Shown: positions 9,840-21,305 of the stretch, piece after piece
Numbering within the stretch: position 1 is the first letter of the stretch
Layout of the letters: every line of letters starts with the position of its first letter
Assembly (NCBI GenBank): GCA_022539475.1
Contig: VCMS01000212.1
Coordinates: 1-64,000, forward strand
Direction: 5' to 3'
Source of the DNA: Gracilaria domingensis
Taxonomy: Eukaryota; Rhodophyta; Florideophyceae; Gracilariales; Gracilariaceae
Length of the DNA: 64,000 bases
Translations under genes and position numbers: made by a program
Notes under the pieces: generated by a model
What the model saw: the letters and a program-made list of their open reading frames with translations, nothing else
Databases searched by the model: none
Told to the model about the DNA's origin: nothing

Positions 9840-10275
9840 GGTTTTCATAAACGATTGATTAGACTGGTTGCTTTTGTACTATACTATGCGACGTGACAGT
9901 GATATAAGTAAGGAATAAGGTACATGGATGATGAAGAATTGGTAATATGAAGAGGAGGAAACCGTTGAAAACTGGGGAATTGGGCTAGAATTTATGAATT
10001 TTTTTTAGAGAAACAACTTGTTTCACAGCGATGAGAACGGGTGCTAGGCAGTGGTAGTGAAAGCGCGTACATAAATGACACGGTTTTCGCGCCGTGATAA
10101 GCTCACGGAGCGCCTACGCACTAATAGATTTTCGTCTTTTCCCGTTTCGGATCCCTTCCGTTTCGGATCCCTTCCGTTTCTGTTCCCCTCCGTTCCCGTT
10201 CCCGTTCCCTTCCCTCCCTTTCCGTTTCCTATCCCTCCTTCCTGCCGATACGTTCCCTCTAATTGAAGTCTGATC
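9840..10275. other. Spacer with a pyrimidine tract
   Basis: There is no gene here. About 10136-10245 is a polypyrimidine tract built from repeats of ccgttccc and ggatcccttccgtttc, directly upstream of the decayed ORF starting at 10276. The opposite strand opens artefactual Gly/Arg-rich frames. Confidence 0.6.
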
Positions 10276-11073
10276 ATGAGCGGCAAGTCTCATTCGAACG
10301 TGAAGTGGCCGTGGGATCCCAGCGATGGGGAAAGGTCGCATAAGAAGATTAAGAGGATTTCTGCGGAGGAAGATGAAGAGGAGGACAAGGAGGAGCTGAA
10401 CTGGTAGTCGATGGCGATGTTGGGATGCGCAGGGGCGATGGGGACCCGCATTGGTGAGGACGTGCGTCGACTGACGAAGAAGGTCACAGGATTTGTTGCT
10501 AGAGAGCTAAGGGGATTGAAGGATGGGCAAAAACAGTTGATGGGTCGAGTGCAAGATCTGGAGGAGAAGCTGACGGAACTCAGTAAGAAGCGAGAGGATG
10601 TAAGTCAAGCCCGAGGTACTCCAGTGACTCCTGCGCTGAGGCTTGTGAACGCGGTCGGGGTCGGGGTCGGTGTCGATGGGGCTAGTGCGGATGCAGATGA
10701 GGATGCGAGGGACTTTGTGCCGGCTACGGAGAGTTTGGGTGAGGATGAAATTGTTGCGGGTAATGAAGGAAAGTAGAGGGGCCGAAAGAGGAAGTACGGG
10801 GAGAATAGGCCAATCGTGGCGAGGAAGCTAGAGATGGAGAAGGATGAAGTGAGGCCGAAGGTTGGAAACGATAAGAACGAGAAGATGGAGAAAAAGAAGA
10901 AGACTAGGGTTCGTTCAGGTGTGTTCCGAAGCCGGTGTGGAAAGGAAGCAGCGTTGTGGGATATCAGGAGAAGTGGAGCTGGGAGGATGTGGAGGAAGAG
11001 GAAAAGGAGGACGAAGGTGGCGATGATGTGGCGAAAGGGTTTGGGCCATTGTCTTTCGCAGATGCGGAGATAG
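10276..11073 (+). pseudogene. Decayed relative of the coiled-coil basic protein
   Basis: A single frame from the ATG at 10276 runs to 11073, interrupted by in-frame TAG codons at 10405-10407 and 10774-10776. It has an acidic start, a coiled-coil-like stretch (VQDLEEKLTELSKKRED), a GTPVTPALR segment resembling GSPVTPKTK of the proteins at 4866 and 35126, and a Lys-rich segment. I take it as a diverged, broken member of that family. Stop readthrough or splicing would be the alternatives. The function is unknown. Confidence 0.5.
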
Positions 11074-11149
11074 AGGAGTGTGGCGGCGGTGGACTGTTCT
11101 AAGTAGGATGCAACTTGAAGAGGTATGGGGCTGGGGAGATGCATGCGCG

Positions 11150-11960
11150 CGGTTTCATAATATGAATGTTGTACTAGGTAGTCGTAGTAATGATGACTAT
11201 CCTAGAGTATTTGCAGAAAATTAGCGAACGTAAATATGGCGGCACAGGTGGACATCACATGATGTCCACACACGACGACAAATATTACGTCTGATACTTT
11301 CATTTCGTGAACATATACTATCAGTCGTGGGGTACGTCAACTGTTTTACATTGAATGGAGAAAAAGCCCTAGTACATGAAAGCGTAGTATACAAAAAATT
11401 AAAATTAATTGCTTGCACATAGCCGTATACGCAATTTTTGCAGATTTTTTGAATAATTTCGTCCGATAATCGTGTTCTAGTGCACCTAACCAGCAAAACG
11501 AGAACACAGACGCACTAGCTAGAAACACTCAATACTACCAATCATCTTCTAACATAACATGGTAACACTCCCACACTATCATGGCAGCTCACAACAACAA
11601 AGCACAACAACGCACAACAGTGCACAACAAGTTACGTGCCTACACATAACCATGACCATGCACAGATTCACATAGTGCCAACACATTGTAATCCCTATAC
11701 GACACCATAACACTTACGTACAAGCTCACCAACAACACCTCACCACAAATTCACTCCAAGTCCTACGTCACCAACAACACCATACTCTAATCCTCTTGAC
11801 ACCGCATCAACTCTTCACCATAGTGCCCAAGTTACAACAAGTTGTCCTACACGTCCACGTACATACGTGTGTACCTGTGCATCATGTACAGCATGCCCAG
11901 TGTACTAGCTACACACGTGTACCCCGGAAACAACCCATTAGCGCCACAACACTTGTACGA
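11150..11960. other. AT-rich spacer with a CAACAA-rich tract
   Basis: No gene is supported. Around 11580-11840 is a low-complexity tract of caacaa, cacaac and accaaca motifs. The rest is AT-rich and without a clear repeat partner. Confidence 0.55.
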
Positions 11961-12115
11961 ACCACAATGCATATGATCATTTGCAGTAGCCAATCGGAAG
12001 CCCGTTTCAAGTTGAGATTGCGCAGAGGCGCATATGCGCTTTTCCAACGGCACCCTCCAAAACAGCCCATGCTCCCCGACAGTTTTGGTTTTCAGTGAGA
12101 GCACAGGGTCAACAT
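11961..12115 (+). repeat. Left flank of an inverted pair around a LINE fragment
   Basis: The block beginning near catttgcagtagccaatcgg and containing aggcgcatatgcgctttt matches, as a diverged inverted copy, the minus strand of 13100-13235. The two flank the LINE reverse transcriptase remnant at 12229-13121. Confidence 0.6.
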
Positions 12116-12228
12116 CCAATAATCAGTTTGAAGAAAGTTGCCTCTAGCTTCACAATGGCAAGGTCTAACTGTGGCGTAAGCGGTACAAGATGGAGCGCAT
12201 ATTCGTAAATCGACCTAACGAAGACGCG

Positions 12229-13121
12229 CTACAGCCTTACACAGCTTCGCGTATCGAATCCATTTCGGTGTAGCCCTGCTGTGGCGAGGCTTCCAAGTCG
12301 ACGTTGTGCAGACACTACGCGTTCTACATGTTTGTCTGGTGTAACTCCGGTGGTGTTTAAAGACACTCCAAGATACACCGCACTACTCACAACACTCAGT
12401 ACATCACCCGCCAGAGTGAATGGAGTGGAGTGATTTGTGTTTCCAGGTAGTTGGAGTACCATGAACTTGCCATTTGCAGTATTCCACGGCATATGCATCT
12501 CATTCCCCCAACTACTGCATATGTCCAAAAGTTGTTCTAGAACTCCATCTGTCTTTGCCATGAGTATCACATCGTCTGCAAACGTGCTTGCACCACGATC
12601 CGACACATGATATGGTACCTCCTCCAATCGATACAGTACCGAATCTATGTACATGTTGAACAATGTACAGCTAAACGGGTCACCTTGTGACACCCCAAGA
12701 GTCTTTTGAACATCAGCTTTGTTCCAATTTCCAGTAATCTGAGCGTCGACTGGCTGCAGCAATAGAGTTGCATTGCCGCATGTTTCGGTTGAAGCCTAGA
12801 TGCGCATACTTGTAACAACAGTTTTCCGTCAACGTTTTCGTACGCCTTCTTCAAATCCAAAACAGCCACACGAGAATGGCCGTTTGTGATGATGTTGTTC
12901 ACCTGCACAATCGATTGTTCCGTTCCATTGTACTTGGAGAACCCATATTGAAATTCATGAAACTCGACACCGTTTAGCACAATCGGGTTGATTGGAGCTG
13001 AGATCACCTTGCGCAGATGCGACAGGATGGATATTGGACGGTAGTTGGATGGTGTTGATGTTTGGATGGGGTCGAGTGCCTGGCAGTCCTTCAATGTGTC
13101 TCCACGTACCTGGAACACAAA
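12229..13121 (-). pseudogene. Non-LTR retrotransposon (LINE) reverse transcriptase fragment
   Basis: Two overlapping minus-strand frames together give the fingers-palm part of a LINE-type reverse transcriptase. The upstream frame (to about 12645) has YRPISILSHLRK, YGFSKYNGTEQSI and AVLDLKKAYENVD. The downstream frame (12762-12229) has LGVSQGDPFSCTLFNMYID, the catalytic FADD in STFADDVILMAKTD, and the thumb-type YLGVSLN. A frameshift separates them, and endonuclease and C-terminal parts are missing. It is therefore a dead fragment. The region is bracketed by an inverted repeat pair. Confidence 0.85.
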
Positions 13122-13235
13122 GTTGCAGGGGAGCATGGGCACTTTTGGGCACTCTGGCGCAAAAAGCGTATATGCGCCTCTCCGAAAACCCAATGTGATA
13201 CTGTAATATGATTGGCTACTGCAAATGCGTGTATG
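13100..13235 (-). repeat. Right flank of the inverted pair around the LINE fragment
   Basis: On the minus strand this carries gcatttgcagtagccaat and gaggcgcatatacgctttt, diverged from 11961-12115 on the plus strand. The inner edge overlaps the first codons of the LINE frame. Confidence 0.6.
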
Positions 13236-13876
13236 CAACGTAGTATGGACAAGTGTGCCTGGCTGTATGGGGCAGGAGTGGCGGATGCTACAAGTGGTGC
13301 GCTGTGATTGGCTGAAGTGTGCTAGTGCTGGCCAGTTATGCAGTAGTTGAGAATGTGCGCATACAGGCTGTTCCGGACGGGTTTTGCTTTATGTGCGATT
13401 CTAGGCTAGTACGAAGGGTTTTGGAGCGAATGTGCCGTTCTGAGCTGCGCGAGGGGGTTTGTTGCGCCAGATGGAAATTGTTGATTTTTTAGAGCGATTT
13501 ATGGATCATGGAGTTGGCATTGGATTTGGCGCAGTTTGATGTAGTTGTTTTGAATTCGTACTATGAATTGCGGGCGCTTTCGTTGTCAAGGTGTACATTT
13601 TGACAGCGTGTGCTGTTATGTCGCATGCAGCGACGGCGGCGGTGCGCGGTTAGTACTAGTAGGTTGCGATCGTCCCCGAACACTAAACTCGGTCGAAGGT
13701 GGCCTACCCCCTTTACTGGTTCTACTCTTCTTGTTTGTCTCTTTGTCACTTCCCTTTGTCTAACCTGCGCGCCTCGCGTAAGGTTATGGGCCCAGAGCGT
13801 CGACTCTTTGCAGACGTCACGCTCTTTTACTGATTTCTCTTGTGGATTCTACGAAGTTTTTGTTTCTGCGACAAGT
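13236..13876. other. Spacer, no gene recognised
   Basis: Short frames occur on both strands, but none has a recognisable domain or a counterpart elsewhere in the window. The right inverted arm starts at about 13877. Confidence 0.5.
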
Positions 13877-15826
13877 ACGTCTGTCTCTTGCAGATGCTAG
13901 TTTTTGGAGAGGGTCGTCCAGAAAGTGGCAATGGTCGTCCAGTAAATTTTTTGAAAAAATATCGAGATCAATTATTTCAAAATTTAGAGATAATTGCTTG
14001 GGTCGTCCAGAATCGCTGTGCAGTAAGTACTGGTGGGTTTTCCACTCCTGTTAGTTCTTTAGTCGAGGTCTACATGAACGGTATTTCGCGATGTCTAGGT
14101 TCAGTGTCCATTAAGGTGCACATTACACGATACCTTCTGCGGAATCATATTCTGCAACGCATGGAATACTGGTGCTAGTACAGATGATTCCCATTATGAA
14201 ATCATACCGTTCTATTCGTATCTATTTTTCTATCGACCGCTTTTGGTAACCACTACTTTGCTATATTACATTACCATTTCCCCATGATGGAACGGGAGTA
14301 TTTGCAATCTGCGGCAGCTGCTGCAGACTGCACCTGCACCAAAGTGCGGTATCAGTAGAACACATACGCACTCCAAAAGGATGAGGCGCGAAGCGCCTCA
14401 TCCTCTCAGTTCCTCAGGTAGGGAACCATGCCCAGATGCATGGTTCCGTACTTGAGGAAACTGCACCTGCAACTCGTGAGCTACGTCCGCATGAAAAGTC
14501 ATTTACCTGTATACGCAAGCAAAACGTATCCATAAGTTAGTCAATGCTCCGTTGGATAGATTTGAAATGCGATGGGACGTACCATTGATAAAGCAAAACA
14601 GAAGCGTTGCGCTAGAAAAGTCGTGGGACCTAGTAACTCGCAAAAGGAAGAAGAAGAAGGAAAGGGATCGGTTAGATTACCAACAATCTATTCATAGTAA
14701 AGCGCGAAAGGTGTCGAAGCGAGAACTCACAAGCAAGGACACTAAGAATGCCCACGCAGCAAACATACCGCAAGATGCGATAAACGAGAGAGCTGCCTAT
14801 GTTCCAGCCAAGTATTAGCCTGGTGATATTGGTTGAATTGCTTGCGGGATAGGCGATTTTGAGAATCGCCTATCCCGCAAAAGCCAGTCAACCAAGATCG
14901 CCAACAAACCAAAAGTAGCGCAAGACGCGAGAAGCTAGAGCCTATGGTGCTACGAAAGAAACCTTTGGTAGCGTACTTACAGTCGTCGTGACCGTTGGAA
15001 GAAATAGAAGGGACGCACGTCAAAGAATGGTTACTAACCCGGAGGGTTACTATTTCCACCCTTCAACTCGTTCTATTTATTCAGGAAGGTAGTAACTTTT
15101 TGACGATATGGAACAAGTTGAAGCATTAAAACCGGAACCCGGTAACTCAAAGCTTATTTCCTGCCGTTAACATGTCGCAAAGCGCGAAGAAACGTGGTGA
15201 GGATTGGTTAGTTTAGAGCAAAGATACGTAGAAGGATATGGAAGAACGCACGAAAAGACTGCACGGAATACATCGGTGAGATACGGATGACTCCGTCTTA
15301 CTTTTTTCCGTCCTCTACTTTATGGAGCCTCCATAAAGTAGAGGGAGGAAAGAAGAAGGACGGGGCGCAGTATAACGAGAGGATGTGGATGGCACGGTTC
15401 ACGACGGTAACGGAACGTCGGACGTCGGAAGCGCGGCGGCGGCGGCGGAGGGAAGAGATTTATTTCTCTGTGCGAGATTGGACAGATGCGTACAACGTTG
15501 CGAAACCACAGGTTTATAACCAGTGGTAGATAATACGAGAAGTACACCCTTGTGTTGAGGTCGACGTGTACCTACGTTCCTTTTTGAACGAAAGCACGTG
15601 ATTTAAACTCAAAATATATTCTCCGTTCTCAGCCTGACATCGAACTTGACTATCGCACGACCTCTTTCTCGCCTCGAATGACCTTCTTTTGCCGTCTTTG
15701 TCGTGGTTTCTCCTTAATTTCTTCTTCCTGTGGTCTACTACTGTACATATAAGAAGCGTGGGTGCCCGTTCGTTACTCGCCGAGGAGTGTTATCTCTTCA
15801 ACAACATGTCAGCCATTGTCCGTTTC
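13877..15826 (+). repeat. Inverted repeat, right arm
   Basis: Colinear in opposite orientation with 9310-6266. It contains, in order, the 95-residue block also found in the left arm (13900-14178), the hairpin pair at 14376-14461, one unit of the sequence that is tandemly repeated in the left arm (14500-14840), a stretch missing from the left arm (about 14880-15130), and the upstream region and start of the transposase frame. It appears to be the 5' part of a DNA transposon whose coding region follows. Confidence 0.8.
14842..14880. repeat. Perfect 17-bp hairpin
   Basis: ttgcgggataggcgatt at 14842-14858 pairs fully with 14864-14880 across a five-base loop. The equivalent left-arm units keep only the single arm gggataggcgatt, so the second arm was gained here or lost there. 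Confidence 0.85.
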
Positions 15827-18800
15827 GTGTGAAAGCCGCGCTGGAAGACGACAATAGGCGGTCCATTCGGAGAAGCAAGCGTCTCAAGCTTTCCGCGCCC
15901 GCGCCTGCATCTACCGAAACAGTCACTGCCCCTTGTCGCCTTCTTGAGCCTCCGGTGTCCGAGGAAACCGTTGACCCCACTCCGTGCGCCCGTGCCATTC
16001 CGGACACTTCGCATTGTGTTTCTCTTTCCCCAAGTCCGGCGGCATTAGAGCGAGAACACGGAAGCAGTTCACGCTCAGTGCCTTCTGAGGAGGCCCTCGG
16101 TGATATGCATATGGATTATGTCACGGTTTGTCAGGCTTCAGTAGCTTCCAACCTCGGTCATCGTGAAGCAGACGAACTAATTGGGCTACTTTGGGACCTG
16201 CGATTCTCGCAAAAGTGATTCAACGAGACCATAACAAGTTTCAAGCGCTGTACAGAACTGAAGAACGCCATTTTCGAACGATACGCCTCAAAAGACGGTT
16301 TCAGTCGAAGAACCGTCTCGCCAGAAGGATGCAAGTTCAGCGCCACCCTCTACACGAGAGACCCCGTTAAGACACTTGTGAAACACCTCCAGTTGGCAAA
16401 CAACGAAAACACATTCTTCCACCCTATACCTCAGACCCACTCCACGAAAATATCTCACCCCATGTCCGGCTCTCTCGCAAGAGACGCCACCTCAAAACTT
16501 AAGGAAATGTTCATGGGCTCGTTGGATAGTAGAATAGTGTGGTACTCCCAGTAAATAAGTTACAGTGAATCTTTCGTAGGTCCTCTGCAGGTATACACCG
16601 ATAAGTCTTCAACAACTCTAAAGCAAACATCGGTTACCGCCTATCCTCTTCACCTCATATTTCTCAACTTCTCCGACGAGCTACGCCGTAAGTGCATCCG
16701 TAATGACCTCACAGTAGCGGCATACTTCTCTACCACACTGATTGAGGTTTCCACATCTGAAGCAGACGCAATGCCATTCGTTTTTAGCAAGTCTCTACGC
16801 GAGTCCAGGATGCAGATCCTTCAAGAATCTCTTCGTCAAGTTCTGGAGCCCATTCTGAATCTCACGCAGAAAGGTTTTCGGTTCATCGGCGAAGACAAAC
16901 TAAGTCGAGTGTGCCATCCTCTGCTTGCAAGTTATTGTGCGAATATTCCTGAGGCTAAAGACATTCTGTATATTCTTCATGGGACCAAAACGGAAAGCCC
17001 GTGTCATAGATGCAAAGCCCCTTGCTCATCTCTATGCAGTCATGTTCCCACCACATTCCACGAACGTTCTCAAAAGCACACAAAAAGCATCCGAAAGACA
17101 TACACAGCTATCTTACAACATGCACAAAAAGACGAGGAGGAAAGACGTCCACGTCTTGCGAGGGAGAGGAGATCTCAGGCGGATACTCTGATGCGTTCAA
17201 ATTCCATATCCCTCATTCCTTCGTTCCTCGAAACTCCCGTAAGCTTTGGAATAATCCCGGGATTTTTTCCATACAGTCTGTTCTCATTCAAACCGTTACA
17301 CAACTTGCATCTCGGCATCTCGAAGCTGATAAAGACGGCCACAATCGAGAGACTGCAGTCAAACACCCTGTGCACCACAATAAGGACATCTGCATCCCGT
17401 TAATTTCGAACGATATGCACCCAACTCCTCAACCATGCAAACGCAATTCTAGCTGCAATAGAACGCGATTCTCCTGCCAAAGGTTTACCTATCGATTTCT
17501 CCACGCAGGACAAAGGCAAATCTTTGAATGGTATCTTCACGAAACACGGTCTCCGTGGAATGCTGGAGATCAAAAACTACAAAGCACTTGACATGATCTT
17601 CCCTTTCATAGGAGCATTCCTTGAAATATGCTGTGGAGAACAGGACGGTGCCCCAATCACAATCATCTTCTCTCAGTGCTCGGACTTGCTATCGACTTTA
17701 TTCAGATACAATCGTGACAAGTAGTGGATTGAAAGCTCTCTCCTGTGTCTTAGTTCGGAGATTGAAGCCTTCAAGCGTTCCGCAACAAAGACTCTGTCCG
17801 ATTTTCATCCCTCCAGACTGGGAACTCTGAAGTTTCATCTTCTCGATCATCTCGTGGACGATATTCGCCGTCTGGGAAGTATCAAGTACTACGACGCAGG
17901 CATATACGAACATGCACACCTGCTATTTAAGAGACACTACAAAAAGACGTCCAGAAGAACAGCAACGGCTGTGGAGGAGACTATTCGCTCCATTGAGCAC
18001 GGACATGTTAGGAAGCAATGGAATGGCAATACTCCTCATCAGCGTAATCCAGGTTTACCAGGAACTTCCACACAGCTCCCTCGATTTGCAATGAGAGGGC
18101 GTTATTTCACTTTACGAGCTCTTCAACATTTTGTTTCAAGTATTTGCAGTTCAAAAACATGGACTGCTGTTAGAGAGATGTTCTCAAGTACGGACACAAG
18201 GTCGATTCTTGACCAAATTGGTGAACAGGCCCTTCCTCCTTTCCTCAGTCTCGTGAAAGAAACACTGAATGAGCACTCTATACTTCCCAGAAAAGACAAG
18301 GATAACTCTGGTGAATTCGGCCCTCGTGAAAGGCGGTTTCGTTCCGACTCTTGAACACTACGATTCGTCTTCTAAGGCACATAAGCTGGGACGACCCAAA
18401 TACCTCATCATCCAACGAGTCTTCGCTTCTCCAGCATTTGGTCCCAGTAGAAAGCCAAAGTTTTCCACCGTATTGGTAAGCGGAGAAGATTCAGAGACTT
18501 GGGTTGCCCAGGTAGTCGCTCTGATTCGAATGTCTCTCCTTGATTCTGCACTTACCGCACCAGAGGGGGCATTCGTCCGGTATTTCGAGGTTTTACCCCC
18601 CGCAACAAACATCGACCACATATTGAAATGCATATATTTACGGTGGGCTACAAACGACGAAAAGAACTACACTCTTCCGTTCCCTCGTCATTCCAAAGCG
18701 GAGACTATCTTAGAGTTAACTCCTTGGTACGGGATGGTTCCGGCTTCTGCACTTCTGCACTACAGGGAACTGTCCATGTTGTTCGATCAAACTACCCTGC

Positions 18801-18919
18801 TCCACCTTTTTGTCCTCCACTTCAATGGTTTCAACACCGATTCTACATCAATCGATTCTATCATGATTCAGATGAAGGACCAACTGAGCACGTTGATCTT
18901 GTACAGCCTTGAACATTAA
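15730..18919 (+). pseudogene. Plavaka/CACTA-like DNA transposase, broken
   Basis: Fragments in several plus-strand frames line up as one transposase. The first (15730-16218) has a zinc-finger-like start, CPFVTRRGVLSLQQHV followed by C, typical of Plavaka-type proteins. The next (16771-17403) carries ASYCANIPEAKDILYILHG and the paired-cysteine SPCHRCKAPC, then PLHNLHLGISKLIK, matching the core of CACTA/Plavaka transposases. Later frames (17854-18354, 18269-18919) give the C-terminal region. At least five frame changes are needed, so it is inactive. No CACTA terminus was identified. Its end overlaps the end of the minus-strand gene at 18861 by about 60 bases. Confidence 0.62.
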
Positions 18920-20411
18920 GGGCTCCATCCTCTACATGTTCACCTTGTGGTGCCTTTTCTTGTGATCCTGTGCTACTTCCGAAATCGTTCATGTCCATTT
19001 CCTTGAACTCTATATCCCCTTCCTCGCGTTCACCAACTAAACAATCGTTAATAGAACCCAATCTTCGGCTCACACTGTCAATAAAAAATTGTTCTTTCAC
19101 AGTGAGGTAAAGTCTTCCGTTCGACGGCATTCGATATCCAAATGTAGCCTCTCTCATGTTATTACCAAGAACCTTAGTCCAATCTTCCGTTGTCGTTCCA
19201 AAACTATGAAACTCGCTGGAATTGGTCCTCAAGACACGTTGCCTAACATCCCCCAGAACATTCTTTAAACACAGAGGTAGCAGTTGGGCAAACTTCTTTG
19301 TAAACAGTTTCTGTCTCTGGCCACCCCTTGACACATCTGTACTTAGAAGGCTCACAACCGTCAACACCCAAGCGTCCAAACGTGCGAGCAACAGTATTGT
19401 GCCATCTAAAAAGGTGCCCGTATCCTTGTCTTCCACATCATACCCAATAAAGTCCTTCAGTACTTCTACCCCGACACGGTTTCGGAAGAACAAGTCTTGA
19501 TCTTCCGTCGGCATATTCTCGACATTGTCCGCATTGGAGTACTTTAGACGAACAAATGTGGCTTTTATCCACCATGAAGTGTTCGGTACACCATTTTCGT
19601 CAAGACGCAGTATGTTCTCCTGCGCTTCCTTCAACTGCATTGTGAGTTTGTCAGCATTCTCTTCTACCAGCTTTGTTCTTCTCCAAATCAGATCGTACCC
19701 CAGGAGCAGAAATAGTTTATCCCTCGTATTTCTATTCCGAACGCCCACGACGTCAATCTTGGTCTGCCGAATTCTCTGCCTAAGGCACATATCTGTACAA
19801 AGTTCCAGTATACACCTGTCGGTAAGAGATGCTTTTCTAATACCTTCCCAGCTCAACTCCTTGAACTCGCTTTCAACCATTTTCTTCAGCAAAGCATCTG
19901 TCCCCCCCTCTACCGACGGTGTGAACATGGTAAAACTGCCCAAGAGCTCCACGGGATTTTTAGGAAACATGTATGAACCACCTTCCTCCGGCTCAATAAG
20001 CCCTTCCCCACTCTCAGTTGCGTCTTCCACCTTCTCGGCACGGTTAACCCAATTTCGGGTGAGCGACTCACCTTCGAGCCATAGCTCACTTGTTTCTCTC
20101 CTTGTCCACGTCAGCATGTTGTGATAAACTACTCGAGGAACCCCTCGAAACTCGTCGCGCACCTCAATTTTATGCTTCTTTCGACCTGTCTGTCCAGGTT
20201 CACCAGCACGTGTACTCCTATCTCCCCCCTGTTTCAGTGCACCCCTTAGCCCTTCAATGACTAGATCTTTCTCCTCAAGCCTCTGTTTCAAAGCCGTACT
20301 CTGCTCTTGGGCGACCTTCACTAGAATACCCCGAACCATCAAGTCCTCTTGTAGCGTCTTAACCGTTTCTTTCAAGCAATTCAGTTCATTTAAAAGATCA
20401 CGTCTGTTCAT
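18861..20411 (-). CDS. Long unrecognised coiled-coil protein, distal gene of the leftward arm
   Basis: From the ATG at 20411 the frame gives about 516 residues. The N-terminal 80 residues are coiled-coil-like (LLNELNCLKETVKTLQEDL and KQRLEEKDLVIEGLRG). The rest is a mixed, folded-looking region including LFLLLGYDLIWRRTKLVEEN, and a Gly/Glu-rich tail. I recognise no family. The upstream ORF at 20451-21305 is in the same frame and is separated by a single TAA. A GTAAAT...ACAG interval of 51 bases spans that stop and would join the two in frame if it were an intron. It is the most distal gene of the leftward arm and may be structural or DNA-binding. Confidence 0.6.
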   Translation of the reverse strand: MNRRDLLNELNCLKETVKTLQEDLMVRGILVKVAQEQSTALKQRLEEKDLVIEGLRGALKQGGDRSTRAGEPGQTGRKKHKIEVRDEFRGVPRVVYHNMLTWTRRETSELWLEGESLTRNWVNRAEKVEDATESGEGLIEPEEGGSYMFPKNPVELLGSFTMFTPSVEGGTDALLKKMVESEFKELSWEGIRKASLTDRCILELCTDMCLRQRIRQTKIDVVGVRNRNTRDKLFLLLGYDLIWRRTKLVEENADKLTMQLKEAQENILRLDENGVPNTSWWIKATFVRLKYSNADNVENMPTEDQDLFFRNRVGVEVLKDFIGYDVEDKDTGTFLDGTILLLARLDAWVLTVVSLLSTDVSRGGQRQKLFTKKFAQLLPLCLKNVLGDVRQRVLRTNSSEFHSFGTTTEDWTKVLGNNMREATFGYRMPSNGRLYLTVKEQFFIDSVSRRLGSINDCLVGEREEGDIEFKEMDMNDFGSSTGSQEKAPQGEHVEDGALNVQGCTRSTCSVGPSSES

Positions 20412-20450
20412 AGAGGTTGAATTCACACCAGTGTGGATATTCTCCGGTAT

Positions 20451-21305
20451 TTACCTAGCCTCTTCGGCGATAGGCCCCCGTAATGCCGCAGGATTCGGTG
20501 TTATTTTGTTATCGGAACTATCCTCATGTGCCATACCCTTAGACACGAGAGGCTGCAGGCGTTCCGTGTCCACCCTTGGAACGGCTCCCAGTTGCAACTC
20601 CCGTGTCTTTCTTCCTCCATGGCATCGTATATCAGATGAATTGGGCCTCGCACGAGCAGCAACAGCCCCCGTTCTGGAAAGAGGGGAAGGCCGAGGAGTA
20701 ACTCGCCTATCAGTCGTCTCTCGATTTCTTATTGTCTTTCTTCCTTGTCCGGACCCATTGCGAGGCATAATACGATTCATAGCGGTCCCAGTTCTGGAAG
20801 ACAGGGAGGGACGTGACGATCTTAATATATTACGGTTGTCACGACTTCTCGTTATTTTCCCTTGTTGTCCAGATCCACTGGGCAGCGTAACCCGCGCCTC
20901 AGTAGCCCCGGTCTTCGATATCGGCGGGGGACGTGAAGGTTTTGGTGTCATACGAACCTCTTCAGTTTCAGTTGTCATGCCCTCCTGTCCAGACCCGCTG
21001 GGCCGAATTACCTCCTCTTTTTGGGGAGCAGACACAGATGTACGATTTGCATTATCGGCAGTTGACGGCACGACATCGTTCGCTGATCCCCAAATTCCTG
21101 AAGCAATCCCAGAATACCCTCCGCTGCGAGATGGGCGAGAGCGTACTGTAAAAGGACGCCCACTGACTCTCTCCTTCGTCATAGACGACTTCCGTTTAGG
21201 ACTTGCGTTGCTTGTAACCTGATTTGTATCATCCGATGCTCTTCTCTTCTTCTGTCCACTTTGGTTCCGCTGCGTACTATTTCGCTTTCTCGTCGTTATA
21301 CCCAT
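20451..21305 (-). CDS. Ser/Arg/Gly-rich internally repetitive basic protein
   Basis: The ATG at 21305 opens 284 residues rich in Ser, Arg, Thr, Pro and Gly. It begins with a basic nuclear-localisation-like stretch (TTRKRNST, KKRRASDDT). Four or so diverged repeats of about 40 residues follow, each with a GSGQ core and a following SRTG or SKTG block. No known domain is visible. It resembles in style the Ser/Thr/Lys-rich repeat protein at 26335-26793 on the opposite arm. It is in frame with the long downstream protein, with one TAA between, so the two could be one protein if that stop is spliced out or read through. Confidence 0.6.
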   Translation of the reverse strand: MGITTRKRNSTQRNQSGQKKRRASDDTNQVTSNASPKRKSSMTKERVSGRPFTVRSRPSRSGGYSGIASGIWGSANDVVPSTADNANRTSVSAPQKEEVIRPSGSGQEGMTTETEEVRMTPKPSRPPPISKTGATEARVTLPSGSGQQGKITRSRDNRNILRSSRPSLSSRTGTAMNRIMPRNGSGQGRKTIRNRETTDRRVTPRPSPLSRTGAVAARARPNSSDIRCHGGRKTRELQLGAVPRVDTERLQPLVSKGMAHEDSSDNKITPNPAALRGPIAEEAR

